From: Cinnamomum chago
Taxonomy: Eukaryota > Streptophyta > Magnoliopsida > Laurales > Lauraceae
Direction: 5' to 3'
Length of the DNA stretch: 64,000 nt
NCBI GenBank assembly: GCA_038049695.1
Contig: CP142458.1
Location: forward strand, 60,111,501 to 60,175,500
Shown here: piece after piece, positions 10,460-22,069 of the stretch
How the letters are laid out: each line of letters opens with the position of its first letter
How positions within the stretch are numbered: position 1 is the first letter of the stretch
The notes under the pieces: generated by a model
What the model was told of the DNA's origin: nothing
Databases searched by the model: none
Seen by the model: only the letters and a program-made list of their open reading frames with translations
Translations under genes and position numbers: made by a program

Positions 10460-12221
10460 AGTCAAACCCATTTGGTGGTGCAAGCCCCTGGGTCTAGTGA
10501 CTATGAAAGCGTGTTCCATGTGTGTGAAAAATTCACATGGATCACAAAGTGGGCGAGCTGAAAGTTCTCCCCTTAAAGTTGCATGGAGACATTCCCCCAT
10601 AGAGTAGTCTACCACACCCATCCTGCGTGTTTGAGAGGGAATTTATGGAGTTTGTCACACGCTAGTCTCAATATCATGCTGCAACACGGGACGATTGTCA
10701 GCAGCAACTTGGGTCTATAGGCCAATTCACAATACCCAAAATGAAGAGTTTTTAACAGTTCAGGCATTTGCGCCCATCAAAGAGAAAAAATGAAATAAAA
10801 TAAAAATGGACTGCCAAATATTTTATGAAGAGGATTTGTTTGTTTTTGAGTTGTCAATTTATATGTGATTATTTTACTGTGAGCACAACTCAAACTGAAA
10901 TGAAATTAGGAGAAAACATAACACGACATGTGGTAATGAATGAATTCTCTTAACCTTGGCATATATGATCCTGGATTCAATGAGCCAAAATTGAGGAGTG
11001 TACTCTGTACTCAAGTTGTACAACAAAGCTATAACCAAGGGGGAGAGGGAAAAAAAAAAACTGTTCGACAAAGCACGAATACCTGGTGAAAATGCTGTAA
11101 ACCCACTGCTGGGGCAGTGGTAAGTTCCTTGCAACGTAACGTGGAAGAAGATAAGGTATCACATGTTGGTGCTGACTTTAGAAAGGAAGAGACCGAGAAG
11201 ATTGTCTGGACAGTTATGGAAAAATCTAAGGACAATGAATCCGGATAAAAAAGATAGGCTGATTGGTCCGCCCACGTACCGTGCAACCAACGCCATAGAG
11301 GATCAACATCATCAGTCTTCCAATCTCTTAGTCTGCTCTCGGGGCTTGTTGCGTGGACTAGGTGCAACCGAGGTTTTTGGGTAGTTGAGGATAGCGTGAA
11401 CGTGGGGCTTGAACGGTGACTCGCATTGAGCCAACGGGGTTTTGGAGCCAACGATCACTTCTTGATGAAGACATGGTTGCCCATGTGGGGGATTTTGGCT
11501 TGGCGAGGATTTTCTTCAAAGATGTCGGTAATTGCTCTCGGACTCAATCCAGCTCAATTGGGATAAAGGGATCTATTGGATATGTCGCCCCAGGTAACAT
11601 ATTTTTATTATGCCTTAACGTTATTATTCTAAATATAGATCTCCTGGAATGCATTTTTCAATTTTTGGTATTTTATATATGTAATACTTAAGAGCTCTTT
11701 TTTTTTCTTTTCTTTTTTGTGAGAAAACTTGCACACACAGTATTAGAAACACTTATTAGTTGAAGCCACATGGGGTCATTCCAATCATAAGAGAGGTCCG
11801 AGAGGGAAAGACCAATGAAACCTAGGGGAATGAAAATGTCAGCCTCAACAGAGCAGCCTAATCCCATTATTAATTTTTGCTCCTCAAATTAATGGTTTTA
11901 CTCTTTTGTATTTCAATACAACAGGAAGAGAACGGTTGGTTGTGTCAATTTATGGCTTGTGGGCAGTTCACATTTAGATTGAAATAAATAAAAGAATGAT
12001 CTCTTTTAAAATAAAGGTGGAAAACTTCCAAGCCGACTCTCCTCGGTCATCTCATTTTAATGAAGGACAAAGTCAAATATTGGGAGACTTGGCCAAGTCA
12101 CCTCATTTTTATATTGAATTCTGATCCATTTAATAGGTAGATCTGAATTTAAAAAATTAATATTTATTTTTAAGTAATATGCATGAGGTTTGAGTCAACA
12201 ATTTAAAAATAATGACTGAAG
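10460..12221 (+). pseudogene. LRR receptor kinase remnant 2: promoter region fused to kinase end and intron
   Basis: 10460-11440 is similar to the upstream regions at 30405-31760 and 25239-25620. From 11458 it matches the intact gene at 47808 onward. The exon end ([19 protein letters not shown] to GYVAPG, about 3 differences in 136 bases) reaches a conserved donor GT at 11594. About 620 bases of intron follow, as at 47943-48565. The whole LRR ectodomain, membrane segment and kinase N-lobe are absent. The junction at 11457/11458 therefore joins upstream DNA directly to the activation-loop region. The second exon is not found: homology stops where a gypsy LTR starts (12222). It cannot encode a receptor. 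Confidence 0.85.
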
Positions 12222-13790
12222 TGTTTTGCTCAGGCTTCTAGAGAGCAAAACTACGTTTGCATCCAAATCTAGCGCAGAATTCATTTCAGAGCTCTGTTTC
12301 TTTCAATCCCTAACCTGCAACAAAGCTTGGAACCTCCTATTCCCAACTCAATTCCATATATAAATACAATAAATCACTTCTTTTCCCATATACAATCACT
12401 ATAAACATCATTTAATCAATCCAATGATAATTCCATTCTAACCACATCAACCAACATCTCTTCTCAAACTCAATTGTATGAACTCTCAAACAACTAACAT
12501 ATAATCATAATAAGAGTTTATACTTGCCTTTGAAATGAATCTAACACAAAACCCCTTTGTTCCAAGCTCTGCTTGATTCAAAAGCACCAATCTCTAAGAA
12601 ACAAACAACCCACTTAATGGAGAAGGTGATGGAGAAGATGAAATCAAATTTCCTTATCAAAGTCACTTGGGAAACTCCTTGATTCAACAACTTGATAGCC
12701 AAGAACGAAGAAGAAAACTCAGCTGCTTCTCAAAATTTGTTGGGATGAATCACGATGACACAACTAAGGACATGCAACTTGGGTTCTTGACACATAACAT
12801 ATGGATTTTGCATATTCATCCCATACATCAAACGTAATTCTAATTTAAGTCAATTCAAGGCCCACTTGATTCGTGTTAAGTCAAATGAAAATGTGTATAT
12901 TATGAAAGTTTTTGCCCTCGCTGAGACACACACGATGGTATCAAGTTTCACTGTATCTGACGAAATACGCTAAATTTTGTATTTATGGAAAAGTCCTTAA
13001 TTCCATCAATTCGAGTCTAAATTCAACTCAATCAAGTGAATTCCTTTCAAATCCATTCCGTTATGACTAAGTTCCTCAAATGAAACTAATTTGATCTATT
13101 TTAATCACTAATCACATTTACCTTGACTAATCACGTCTAATTCACATTAATCGTAATTAATTAGAGTTAATCTTGATTAACTCGGGTTGGAGTGTAACAT
13201 TCTCCTAAACTTTTAGAATCATTCGGTCCTCCAAATGAAACATAAATAAAAGAAAACATAGCAAGTAAACTTCAATAAACAACTTACCTGAACAAATAGC
13301 TCTGGATACTTTCGAGTCATTTGTTCTTCCAATTCCTATGTGACTTCATTGGGTTCATGATGCTCCCATAGAACTTTAACCCATTTAATCGTCCTAGTAC
13401 GTAATACTTGCTCCTTGGTATCAATAATCTGAATTGGCTTCTCAACATATGTGGTGTTCGGTTGAACTTGAATTTCATCATAGTTAATGATATGAGTCGG
13501 ATTTGCCACATATTTTCGAAGCATAGACACATTGAATACATTATGGATACCGGAGAATTGCATCGGAAGATCTAGACGATAAGCCACATCTCCAATTCTG
13601 CTTTTGATCTTGAAATGTCTGATATATCTTAGTGAAAGCTTTCCTTTCTGCCCAAATCTAATGGTACCTTTTATTGGAGAAGTCTTCAAAAATACCCAAT
13701 CATCAACTGCAAACTCCAGAAATTTCATATTAACAAGCTGTGGTGGACCCATAATTTTCGTTCGAGGGGGGCATATGATGATCAATTGAA
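12222..13790 (-). mobile_element. Ty3/gypsy chromovirus-type remnant: 3' LTR plus end of integrase
   Basis: Parts on the minus strand: the C-terminal integrase region at about 13310-13785 (DWVFLKTSPIKGTIRFG, HNVFNVSMLRKYV, TIKWVKVLWEHHEPNE), a short purine-rich tract, then an LTR from 13199 down to 12222 (978 bp, TGTTACACTCC...GAGCAAAACA). The order and motifs fit the Tekay/Del-like group. It is broken; no other pol domains or second LTR are seen. It sits exactly where the intron homology of receptor remnant 2 ends. Confidence 0.8.
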
Positions 13791-13799
13791 GATTTCAAA

Positions 13800-15120
13800 C
13801 ATTATTTTGTTGTTATGTATTCACATTATCAATGGCAAAAGTGAGAATGTCCTGCATTTAAATAGATATAAATATTTAAATACATCAAGCAACTAACATT
13901 CTCTATCAAAAGTCATATCACAATTCTAAAAGAAATTTTTTACAATTGCCCTCGACAGTTCTTCATGTTTTGAAAGCCATGACATCATGAAAGAAAACAA
14001 CGCATATAACAAAACTATAAAAATAACCACTATTGCTACTATTATAGAACTACAAGCAAACATTGGAACAAAAGGAATATAAAATAAAAGGGGTGGAACT
14101 GGTTGATCCCCTTCCCTGGTCATGATTGGACGATGAAGCTTGGAAAAAATGATAAATAGGTATGCAATTAGAGCTTTTGAATCAAAATGACTTGTCCCAA
14201 TTTGGTCCCTTTAGATCCCTGTTCATCTCTGATAATTTCACTTTTTTTATAGTTCAAGTTGTAGTTACCTGGAGAGGGTTAAAATTGATCTGATAGTGCC
14301 TATACGGCTAATGGAGGTTTCCACATACATTGATGTGCTTAACTTTTCTAATGCCTACTTGCTCTGTTATGCCTATTATTGTGCTTGGATTATCAGATTT
14401 TTTCCACATGGATACTTTTGTGTGAAAGCCATAATCAGTACATTTTAGTTCAGATTCAAAATATAGAGAATGCTGTTTTGAGGGAAAACAATAAACCATG
14501 TATTCCATTTCCAGAATTTTTGTACTCCACAGATGCAAAGCAGAACAGTAGCCATTCCCTATGCAAAAACATTGAGTCGATGCGATGAAAACCATTTAAG
14601 TATTTTGAATTCCCATTGGGAATTAATTTAGGAAACTTTAATATCCATCAGTTGATAGTAGAACCGCTAAAAAAATATGAATTTTGGTTCACATTGTTGG
14701 ATTTGAGCTTTCTTTTCCAGGATAAATGCTTATATTTCCTGCTTTCCAAGCTTATACATTTGATTTTGCTCAATCGAGAGAGGGGCAACTTCTCTGTTTG
14801 GATTTGATTTGCCATCTGGTAGGCCACACAATTAGATGGGCTGCACCTAATAGGGAAAACGAGACGGTCAATGCTGCACACTTGATGATGGAAATCAGAT
14901 TTTTGGCTGATCCAGCGGAAATCTCATATGTACAGCTATTCGTTGCAAAAGAATAATTTGATTAGACAAGAGAAAGCCCAACCATCTGATCAAACATCAA
15001 AGCAAGGAAAGAAATTCCTTCAAAGAGGAACAAGATCCAGATTTTGAAAAATGCAGAACAAATATTGCAGTGAAAGAAGCCCAAGAAAGACGTTTGTTAT
15101 GCGTAAGGTCATGTTTGCAA
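13800..15120. other. Intergenic stretch, nothing recognised
   Basis: AT-rich sequence with short unrelated reading frames on both strands. None shows a family motif I recognise and no repeat ends are visible. Confidence 0.45.
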
Positions 15121-15149
15121 GTACCGCTCGTTGGTTCTAGATGCTCGGC

Positions 15150-15432
15150 TGATTAAGAGTCTGAGATGGTGGAAGCTTTGAACCACACCTCCCTTCTATG
15201 TCGAAGTGTCGGAGCTTGAAGGGGAGGGCTGGGATTGCAAGAGCCCTAGGAGACGATTTGGGGTTTGAGGAAGAGGAAGAGGAAGGGGAAGGATTTTGGA
15301 ATAAAAGGGGTAGGGGCATGCGTGTTGGGTCGACGGGGGCATGGACTAGCTGCCCATTGAAACTCTCTAGATTTTTCAAATCCCAACGGGGTCCATTGCC
15401 CCCAATGCCCTTAACGTGGGTCCGCCCCTGTT
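15150..15432. other. Possible hAT element end
   Basis: The segment ends GTGGGTCCGCCCCTG (15418-15432). Its reverse complement begins CAGGGGCGGACCCAC, a common plant hAT terminus. The matching left end and the 8-bp duplication were not found, so only a fragment is proposed. It is GC-richer than its surroundings and contains a GAGGAAGAGGAAG run. Confidence 0.35.
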
Positions 15433-15543
15433 AACAAGAAATAGAGCCCAACCAAGTTTCACTCTAATAGGACATGGGACCTAGGAAAAATTAACTCTAA
15501 TAAGAAATAAGGCCCTAATCAAATTTCACTTTAACTGAAAATT

Positions 15544-15544
15544 G

Positions 15545-15590
<46 letters not shown>
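15544..15590. repeat. Microsatellite (CT)n(TA)n
   Basis: A run of CT dinucleotides passes directly into about 14 TA dinucleotides. Similar compound runs occur at 51305-51359. Confidence 0.95.
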
Positions 15591-15592
<2 letters not shown>

Positions 15593-15894
15593 AAATGCAA
15601 CTCTAAAATGTTATATTCTAAGCATAATGGTGATGATATTTTGATGACATTGTTTGATTATAAGCAATTTTTTAGTTTTTAACTTAGTAGAGCTAACCAA
15701 CATGAATATATATGAAAAAATATATCAATATTATAGTTTTATAATCATCCAGCGATATAGGATTTCATGTGATGATGGGACCGCTGCACCCGCCTATGCT
15801 AGCTACTTTTGTAAAAAGACCATATATTCAAGCATTTTCCAATATTTTGGATTTTCTGGGAATTTTTCAGATTTTTTTGACAACTTTTTTTAAT

Positions 15895-15943
15895 TGCTCC
15901 ACTACGGTGCAATTACTACGGTGCAACGTTGCGTTTTGTAGTG
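15895..15943. other. Possible CACTA element terminus
   Basis: The sequence ends GCGTTTTGTAGTG at 15943, so inverted it starts CACTACAAAACGCAACG. Short inverted motifs (ACTACGGTGCAA twice) lie next to it. No matching opposite end was found, so this may be a fragment or chance. Confidence 0.35.
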
Positions 15944-16697
15944 GCCCGCCGCTACCGCTATTTTCATCCTTGGCTTGGTTAAAATATTTGCATTTTGAAG
16001 CTGATCCCATCAAGGAAGTTCTCAGTGAAGGCTTCGGGGCTTTAGAGGGTTTCCCTCAATCATTTCCCCCTCTTTCTCGGGTGTAGTTGGATCTAGTATT
16101 TTAAGGAAAGGTTGCAGACAATCTTAGAGGTTCGGTATTGGGCGCTCTTTCGGATTTGTGAGTGCTATGCAAAAGCAAGGAGGAATTTATTAATCATCTT
16201 TGCATGCATTAAGATTTGCGATTGTACATGTGGTTCTTCATTTAGAAATGTGGGTTGGTAGGTGTTTGAGTACTTTGGCAGAGATGGCAGAGGCATGGAG
16301 GCTGGGTCATTTTTGTGGGTGTAGGTTGATGCTTTGGAGAGTGATTTCTTTTGCTATTGGTCTATACGGATGAAGAGGAATGATGGGATTTTCATGGGCT
16401 TTTCTTCTTCTTTGATTGAGGTGGTTTTAGAGAGGGCGGCATTTTGTGTGGCCAATTGGATGTCAGTGAAGAGTTCACCAAAGTTAAATTGAATGGCATC
16501 ATTTACAATTGGGAAGCATGTATGGAGTGTGGGCCTTGGAAGGTGAAGAAAGTGGTAACAACTAACATGGTCTGCCTCTCCATATGGTCTGTTGAAATTC
16601 AATGTGGATGGAGCGGTGGCTAGAAGCAAGCTTGGTCCAGTGGGTGCAGGAGTTCTTTGCAGACAGAGGAAAAATTTTAGTCATGTTTTCCAAACGT

Positions 16698-16719
16698 GGG
16701 GGGGGGGGGGGGGGGGGGG
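16698..16719 (+). repeat. Homopolymer of 22 G
   Basis: An unbroken G22 run lies in the LINE RNase H region, where relatives encode ordinary coding sequence. It may form a quadruplex and is prone to sequencing error. A G13 run is at 31472-31484. Confidence 0.9.
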
Positions 16720-17043
16720 ATTTAGATTCTTGAGGCTCTTCATATTTTTGCGGGCTCTTTTCAGGGTAGATTGATTGACGAGAGGGATGTTGGAAAAATG
16801 GTTAAGAGCTGCACTAGTTTTTTGTCAACTTTGAGCCAAAAACTAAGTGTGACCCACTTATCCTTTTGGGTGGGAATACATGGGAATGTAATCTACTCCA
16901 TGAGTAGATTATGGACATGTATTGAGTTGCTCTAATCCATTTAGGAGTGAATGAGAAATTGCTTTCTAAACACCCCGAACTAAACCGGGCTTGGGTTTGG
17001 GCTTGGGCTTCAGGTGAATTGGGCTTGGCTCGGTCCACTACTC

Positions 17044-17183
17044 AAGAGGTGTGTACCCTTTCGTATATGAAAGGATGTGTCCTTAGTCCTAAGAGGTGTG
17101 TGCCCTTTCATATATGAAAAGGTGTGTCCCTAGTCCTAAGAGGTGTGTGTCCTTTCATATATGAAAGGGTATGTCCCTAGCTT
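17044..17183 (+). repeat. Three 47-bp tandem units with CCTTTCATATATGAAAGG palindromes in the LTR
   Basis: Units start at 17044, 17091 and 17138, each AAGAGGTGTGTG then a near-perfect palindrome around CATATATG, then GTGTGTCCCTAGTCCT. A fourth partial unit starts at 17184. They lie just upstream of the TATA box, where retroelement enhancers usually sit. The same array is at 20260-20399 in the other LTR. Confidence 0.9.
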
Positions 17184-17219
17184 AAGAGGTGCAACCCCAT
17201 GAATAGACATGAAGTGGGC

Positions 17220-17228
17220 TATAAATAT
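17220..17228 (+). promoter_or_regulatory. TATA box of the copia 5' LTR
   Basis: TATAAATAT lies downstream of the tandem palindromic units and upstream of the LTR's inner part, as expected of a U3 promoter. The other LTR has the same motif at 20436-20444. Confidence 0.65.
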
Positions 17229-20003
17229 GCATCTTGTCCATGACTTTTGGATCATTCAATCACTACCGCTGCATTGTATTTTTAAGTCATCATCTGTGTC
17301 TAGAGAGAGTTTGCTGCACTGTTGGTTCGCCTGTCACTCAGTTTGTAGTGCTGCTACTGTGTGGATCGATCATTGTATCTTGGGAGACAAACACATTGAA
17401 GCCCGTTAGCACCGTTGCGGGGGCGAATTTTGTCTTAAGGACATAGTGTTAAACACTAGCCTTGATCAACTGCGAATCTCTGATCTACTAACTACAACAA
17501 CAGAGTACTGTTTTCCTGCCTTCAAGCAGTAAGTTCTTTTTTACATTCAAACAGAGTACTGTTTTATTTCATTTTAATATAAACTGCTCTCCTAAAATAC
17601 TGAAGTAGTTGTACTGGAACTAACAATCTTAAGACAAAATTCTTTTAAAGTTATGAGTACATTCTGTTCTCTGTTTACTTCAGTATTTCTGGTTTCGGTT
17701 TATGTCAGTTTTCTACTGGTTTCTTCTTCTTTTCTTTCTGAAACTAGTAGTGTAAAACTGAGTTTCATTCTTATTAAGTGATTTCTGTTTTATTAAAACA
17801 GGCATGGGTATTGAGAAGAATACTCCAGTCACTACCCCTACCCCTGTTATGGTGAATCATGGGGAGAAACCTGAAAAGTTCAATGGGACTGAGTTCAAGA
17901 GATGGCAACAAAAGATGTTGTTCTATCTCACCACCCTGAACTTGGCTAGGTTCCTCCATGAAGAAGCTCCTGCTTTGAAAGAAGGCGAAACAGACAAGCA
18001 AGTAGTTGCTGCTGTAGAAGCCTGGAAGCATGCTGACTTCCTCTGTCGAAATTACATTCTCAATGGACTAGACAACACATTATATAATGTGTACTGTTCA
18101 TTGAAGACTGCTAAGGAATGATGGGATTCACTTGATAAAAAGTACAAGACCGAAGATGCCGGAATGAAGAAATTCGTTGTTGGCAGATTTCTTGACTACA
18201 AGATGAACGATTCAAAGCGGTTATCAATCAAGTTCAAGAACTTCAAGTAATTCTCCATGAAATACATGCAGAAGGAATGTCTCTTAGTGAGTCTTTTCAA
18301 ACTAAGAAAGTTTGTCGGCTTGTCAAATCTCTATATGGATTAAAACAAGCACCAAAGCAGTGGCATGAGAAATTTGACAGCTTGATGATGTCAAATGGGT
18401 TTAAGATCAATGAATGTGACAAATGTGTATATGTCAAGAACACTAACAATGGCTGTGTCATTATTTGTTTATATGTTGATGATTTGCTCATTATGGGTAG
18501 TAATGCTGATATCATTAAATCTACCAAGAGAATGTTAAACAATAAGTTTGACATGAAAGATTTAGGTGTTGCAAATGTCATACTCGGGATAAAGATCTCT
18601 AAAACATCAGATGGATTGATATTATCTCAATCACACTATATTGAGAATATACTCAAAAAATATAATCAAGATAATAGCAATCCAACAAGGACACCTATAG
18701 ATATTAGTATTCATTTATTTAAGAATAATGGAAAAGGCATATCACAACGAGAATATGCACAAATAATTGGCAGCCTAATGTATGTGATGAATTGCACTCG
18801 TCCTGACATTGCATATGCTGTTAGTAAATTGAGTAGATACACAAATAACCCAGGATCAGACCACTGGAAGGCCTTAGTTCGGGTTTTAAGATATTTAAAA
18901 TACACCCAAAACTATGGTTTGCATTACTCTAAATATCCAGCTGTACTTGAGGGCTATTGTGATGCCAACTGGATATCAGATATTAAAGATTCAAAGTCGA
19001 CAAGTGGATATCTATTTACACTTGGTGGTGCAGCGGTATCATGGAAATCTTCTAAACAAACATGCATTGCTAGACCCACTATGGAATCTGAGTTTATTGC
19101 ATTAGATAAAGCTGGCGAAGAAGCTGAGTGGCTTCGTCAATTCCTCGAAGATATTCCAATGTGGTCAAAACATGTGCCTCCTATCTGCATTCATTGCGAT
19201 AGTCAATCAGCAATTGGAAGGGCACAAAGTACAATGTATAACGGTAATTCTCGACATATTCGTCGAATGCATAATTCCGTGAGACAACTGCTCTCTAATG
19301 GTATTATGACAATTGAGTACATAAAGTCCATAGATAACATTGCAGATCCTTTAACCAAAGGATTGGCGAGAGAGCAAGTAAATCGTTCATCGAGGGGAAT
19401 GGGCTTAAAGCATATTAATGAAAAGTCACCATAATGGCAACCCAACCTAGTTGACTGGAGATCCCAAGATATGGGTTCAAAGGGACAACCGAATTGTGTG
19501 TGACTTAACGATATCACTATGGAGACAAAATCTCATGCTCATTCCTATGATATTAATAGTGATACCTGCAGCGGTAATTAGGTGAAGCAAAGCTTTTAAT
19601 GATTCTTATATCTTGGTTAATCTGATGGGGTATAGCAGGATACTTTTAATAAGAATCACCTATGTGAGTGTGAACTGGGCCGATTCTATGAGAATAATAA
19701 GGCTAAATTCTCTAAAGCACTCATGAAACCAGGCATTGTTCAGGGCCAAAATGAACACAATCATGAGAACCAACTGTGTCCGGAAAAATTCTGTGTGAAC
19801 TCTATTGTCTCGGTTTTCACAAAAGGCTGAACAGTTCAAGACATCATGTTCACTGTTTAACCAGTAAATCCGATAGTACTTTACAAGGGAAGGTTCAAGG
19901 CCACAAGCTACCTCTCTCCATACAGAAAATTTCCAATTGTACTCTCTCTGTGTGTCTACATATCATTTCATTGTTGTCGGTCAATTTCATTCATGTGGGG
20001 GAT

Positions 20004-20841
20004 TGTTAGAAAAATGGTTAAGAGCTACACTAGTTTTTTGTCAACTTTGAGCCAAAAACTAAGTGTGACCCACTTATCCTTTTGGGTGGGAATACATAGG
20101 AATGTAATCTACTCCATGAGTAGATTATAGACATGTATTGAGTTGCTCTAATCCATTTAGGAGTGAATGAGAAATTGTTTTCTAAACACCCCGAACTAAA
20201 CCGGGCTTGGGTTTGGGCTTGGGCTTCAGGTGAATTGGGCTTGGCTCGGTCCACTACTCAAGAGGTGTGTATCCTTTCGTATATGAAAGGATGTGTCCTT
20301 AGTCCTAAGAGGTGTATGCCCTTTCATATATGAAAGGGTGTGTCCCTAGTCCTAAGAGGTGTGTGCCCTTTCATATATGAAAGGGTATGTCCCTAGCCTA
20401 AGAGGTGCAACCCCATGAATAGACATGAAGTGGGCTATAAATATGCATCTTGTCCATGACTTTTGGATCATTCAATCACTACTGCTGCATTGTATTTTCA
20501 AGTCATCATTTGTGTCTAGAGAGAGTTTGCTGCACTGTTGGTTCGCCTGTCACTCAGTTTGTAGTGCTGCTACTGTGTGGATCGATCATTGTATCCTGGG
20601 AGACAAACGCATTGAAGCCCGTTAGCACCGTTGCGGGGGCGAATTTTGTCTTAAGGACATAGTGTTAAACACTAGCCTTGATCAACTGCGAATCTCTGAT
20701 CTACTAACTACAACAACGGAGTACTATTTTCTTGCCTTCAAACAGTAAGTTCTTTTATACATTCAAACAGAGTACTGTTTTATTTCATTTTAATATAAAC
20801 TGCTCTCCTAAAATACTGAAGAAGTTGTACTGGAACTAACA
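20004..20841 (+). repeat. 3' LTR of the nested copia element
   Basis: It has the same length as the 5' LTR, ends with the same ACTAACA, and is followed by the target copy AGGGA. It carries the 47-bp tandem array at 20260-20399 with cleaner palindromes than the 5' copy. Confidence 0.9.
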
Positions 20842-21189
20842 AGGGATTCGTCTAATGCTATCTTGTGGGTTTCTTCGGATGCATTAAGCCAGTGGAAATC
20901 TCAGTTTCACTTTAAAATGAGATTACAGCCCTCTCATATGCAGTGGGAGTGTTGTCGTGTCAGTCAATTGGCCAATAGCATGGCGGACACTTTAGCAAAA
21001 CTAGGGGTGGATAGAACTGCACAAATGGTTGCTTCTATTTTGTAACTCGTTTGTGGGTATAATGCTCTTAATACCCGTCTGCAAGGATGTTGGTTTGATT
21101 GTTTGTATGAACCTATAGTCCTATTTATATTCTGATATTACTTTTTATCGTTAAAGGAGAAGAAAACATTGCTTAAATACTTCTCTTCA

Positions 21190-22060
21190 AACCATAAAAT
21201 ATATTCTCATCATTTCGAATTCGAGTTCAAGTTCAAATTCAGATTTAGATTCAAATAAAAATTCAAATTCAAAGAGGGAAAGCACTGTGGGCCCTATATC
21301 AGGTTCCCCTAACAAACATCCTAGGATCCATGCTTCTCTTCGAACTCCCATCATAGATCTTTCAGATCTGATCTTTCCAGTCTTTCTTAGAGCTAAGCTA
21401 ACCAAACGATCCAGATATTTTTCAGCCAAGGCTTTGATGTGATCTGACTCATCACCGTGCAAGGTTTGAATTTCTTGCATCATGCCCAATTTAACGTGTT
21501 CAACATTCCCAATGTTTCACCCACTCTTGTAATCTTCTCCCTAAGGATGCTCAACTTCATAGACAAATCTTGCACCGCCCACCCTTCTACCTTAACTTCC
21601 TTCCACTAGTGTTGGATTTAACTCTAATAGCCACAAAAGCTCAAACCAAAAAGTAGGACCCCATATGCATTACTGGAGTATAGAATTAGGGGAGGGGCAA
21701 TGATGAAACGCCAAGCTAGGGAGAGCCAAATGGCACACATCTGGTTAAAGATCCACCTATTCTCTTGATACTGAAATCTGTCGAGCCTTGACATTAAAGA
21801 GAGGACTTGATCGTTAGACCAAGTGAACATAGCACTGTCCGGCCTTAGATCCACAAGGGAGTACGAATTTATCCAGTCAGAAAAGGCCCTCGTCTCTAAA
21901 GAAATTCGACCGCCCCCGAAGCCTTTCCTCCATAGCTCTGGTCACTTTCAGGTCCTCTCCAAGGCGCTAAGGTCCATCCCTTTGCTTTTCACGCCAAAGC
22001 TCTTCTTGACGTCGGTGATTATTTGGCCTCCATACACTGCAGTAATCATCCTGGATCTTT
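21190..22060 (-). mobile_element. LINE endonuclease-region remnant
   Basis: The minus strand between about 22000 and 21760 reads FSDWINSYSLVDLRPDSAMFTWSNDQ in part, then SLMSRLDRFQ. This resembles the late part of the L1 endonuclease domain (DLPL..G..FTWSN.....SRLDRFL). Sequence after it (toward 21620) no longer fits, so it is a short degraded piece. The reading frame at 21187-21489 is not recognised. Confidence 0.5.
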
Positions 22061-22069
22061 TAGCTTTTT

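Larger units (their letters stand above)
16788..17625 (+). repeat. 5' LTR of the nested copia element
   Basis: It starts TGTTGGAAAAATGG and ends GGAACTAACA. It contains three tandem 47-bp units (17044-17183) and a TATA box TATAAATAT at 17220-17228, which would place transcription start near 17250. Confidence 0.9.
16788..20841 (+). mobile_element. Ty1/copia retrotransposon, two 838-bp LTRs, nested in a LINE
   Basis: LTRs lie at 16788-17625 and 20004-20841, both 838 bp and TG...CA. The 5-bp target duplication is AGGGA (16783-16787 and 20842-20846). The purine tract GTGGGGGAT lies just before the 3' LTR. Recognised parts are a gag start (17804 on, [20 protein letters not shown]) and the later part of reverse transcriptase with RNase H (18277-19434: [28 protein letters not shown]). 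The rest of pol is not recognised and the element is broken. By eye about 21 of 838 LTR sites differ (2.5%), mostly C/T changes. That is about 1 million years at a grass rate and older at slower woody-plant rates. Confidence 0.9.
16100..21170 (+). mobile_element. L1-type LINE, 3' part of ORF2 (RNase H), split by a copia element
   Basis: Two pieces belong together: 16100-16787 and 20847-21170. The first has a degraded WRVISFAIYWSIRMKRNDGIF stretch typical of the region before the LINE RNase H. It is followed by PYGLLKFNVDGAVARSKLGPVGAGVL, the start of a plant LINE RNase H domain. The second has DSSNAILWVSSDALSQWKSQ and LANSMADTLAKLGVDR, the domain's end, with stop TAA at 21043-21045. With the copia element and one target copy removed, reading passes in phase from RLIDERD to SSNAI. 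The first piece has several stops and a 22-G run, so the LINE was dead. The 5' part of the LINE is not seen. Confidence 0.8.

Noticed and set aside
14648-14956. Reading frames on both strands near 14700-14950
   Set aside because: Short, overlapping on opposite strands, no motif, no splice support.
17044-17183. Regularly spaced palindromic repeats resembling a short CRISPR array
   Set aside because: The units are directly adjacent (47 bp, no unique spacers), lie in both LTRs of a copia element, and the host is a plant.
21187-21489. 100-residue minus-strand frame rich in Glu-Phe repeats
   Set aside because: The FEFEF part comes from a degenerate TTCGAATT-type simple repeat; the first half is unrecognised.
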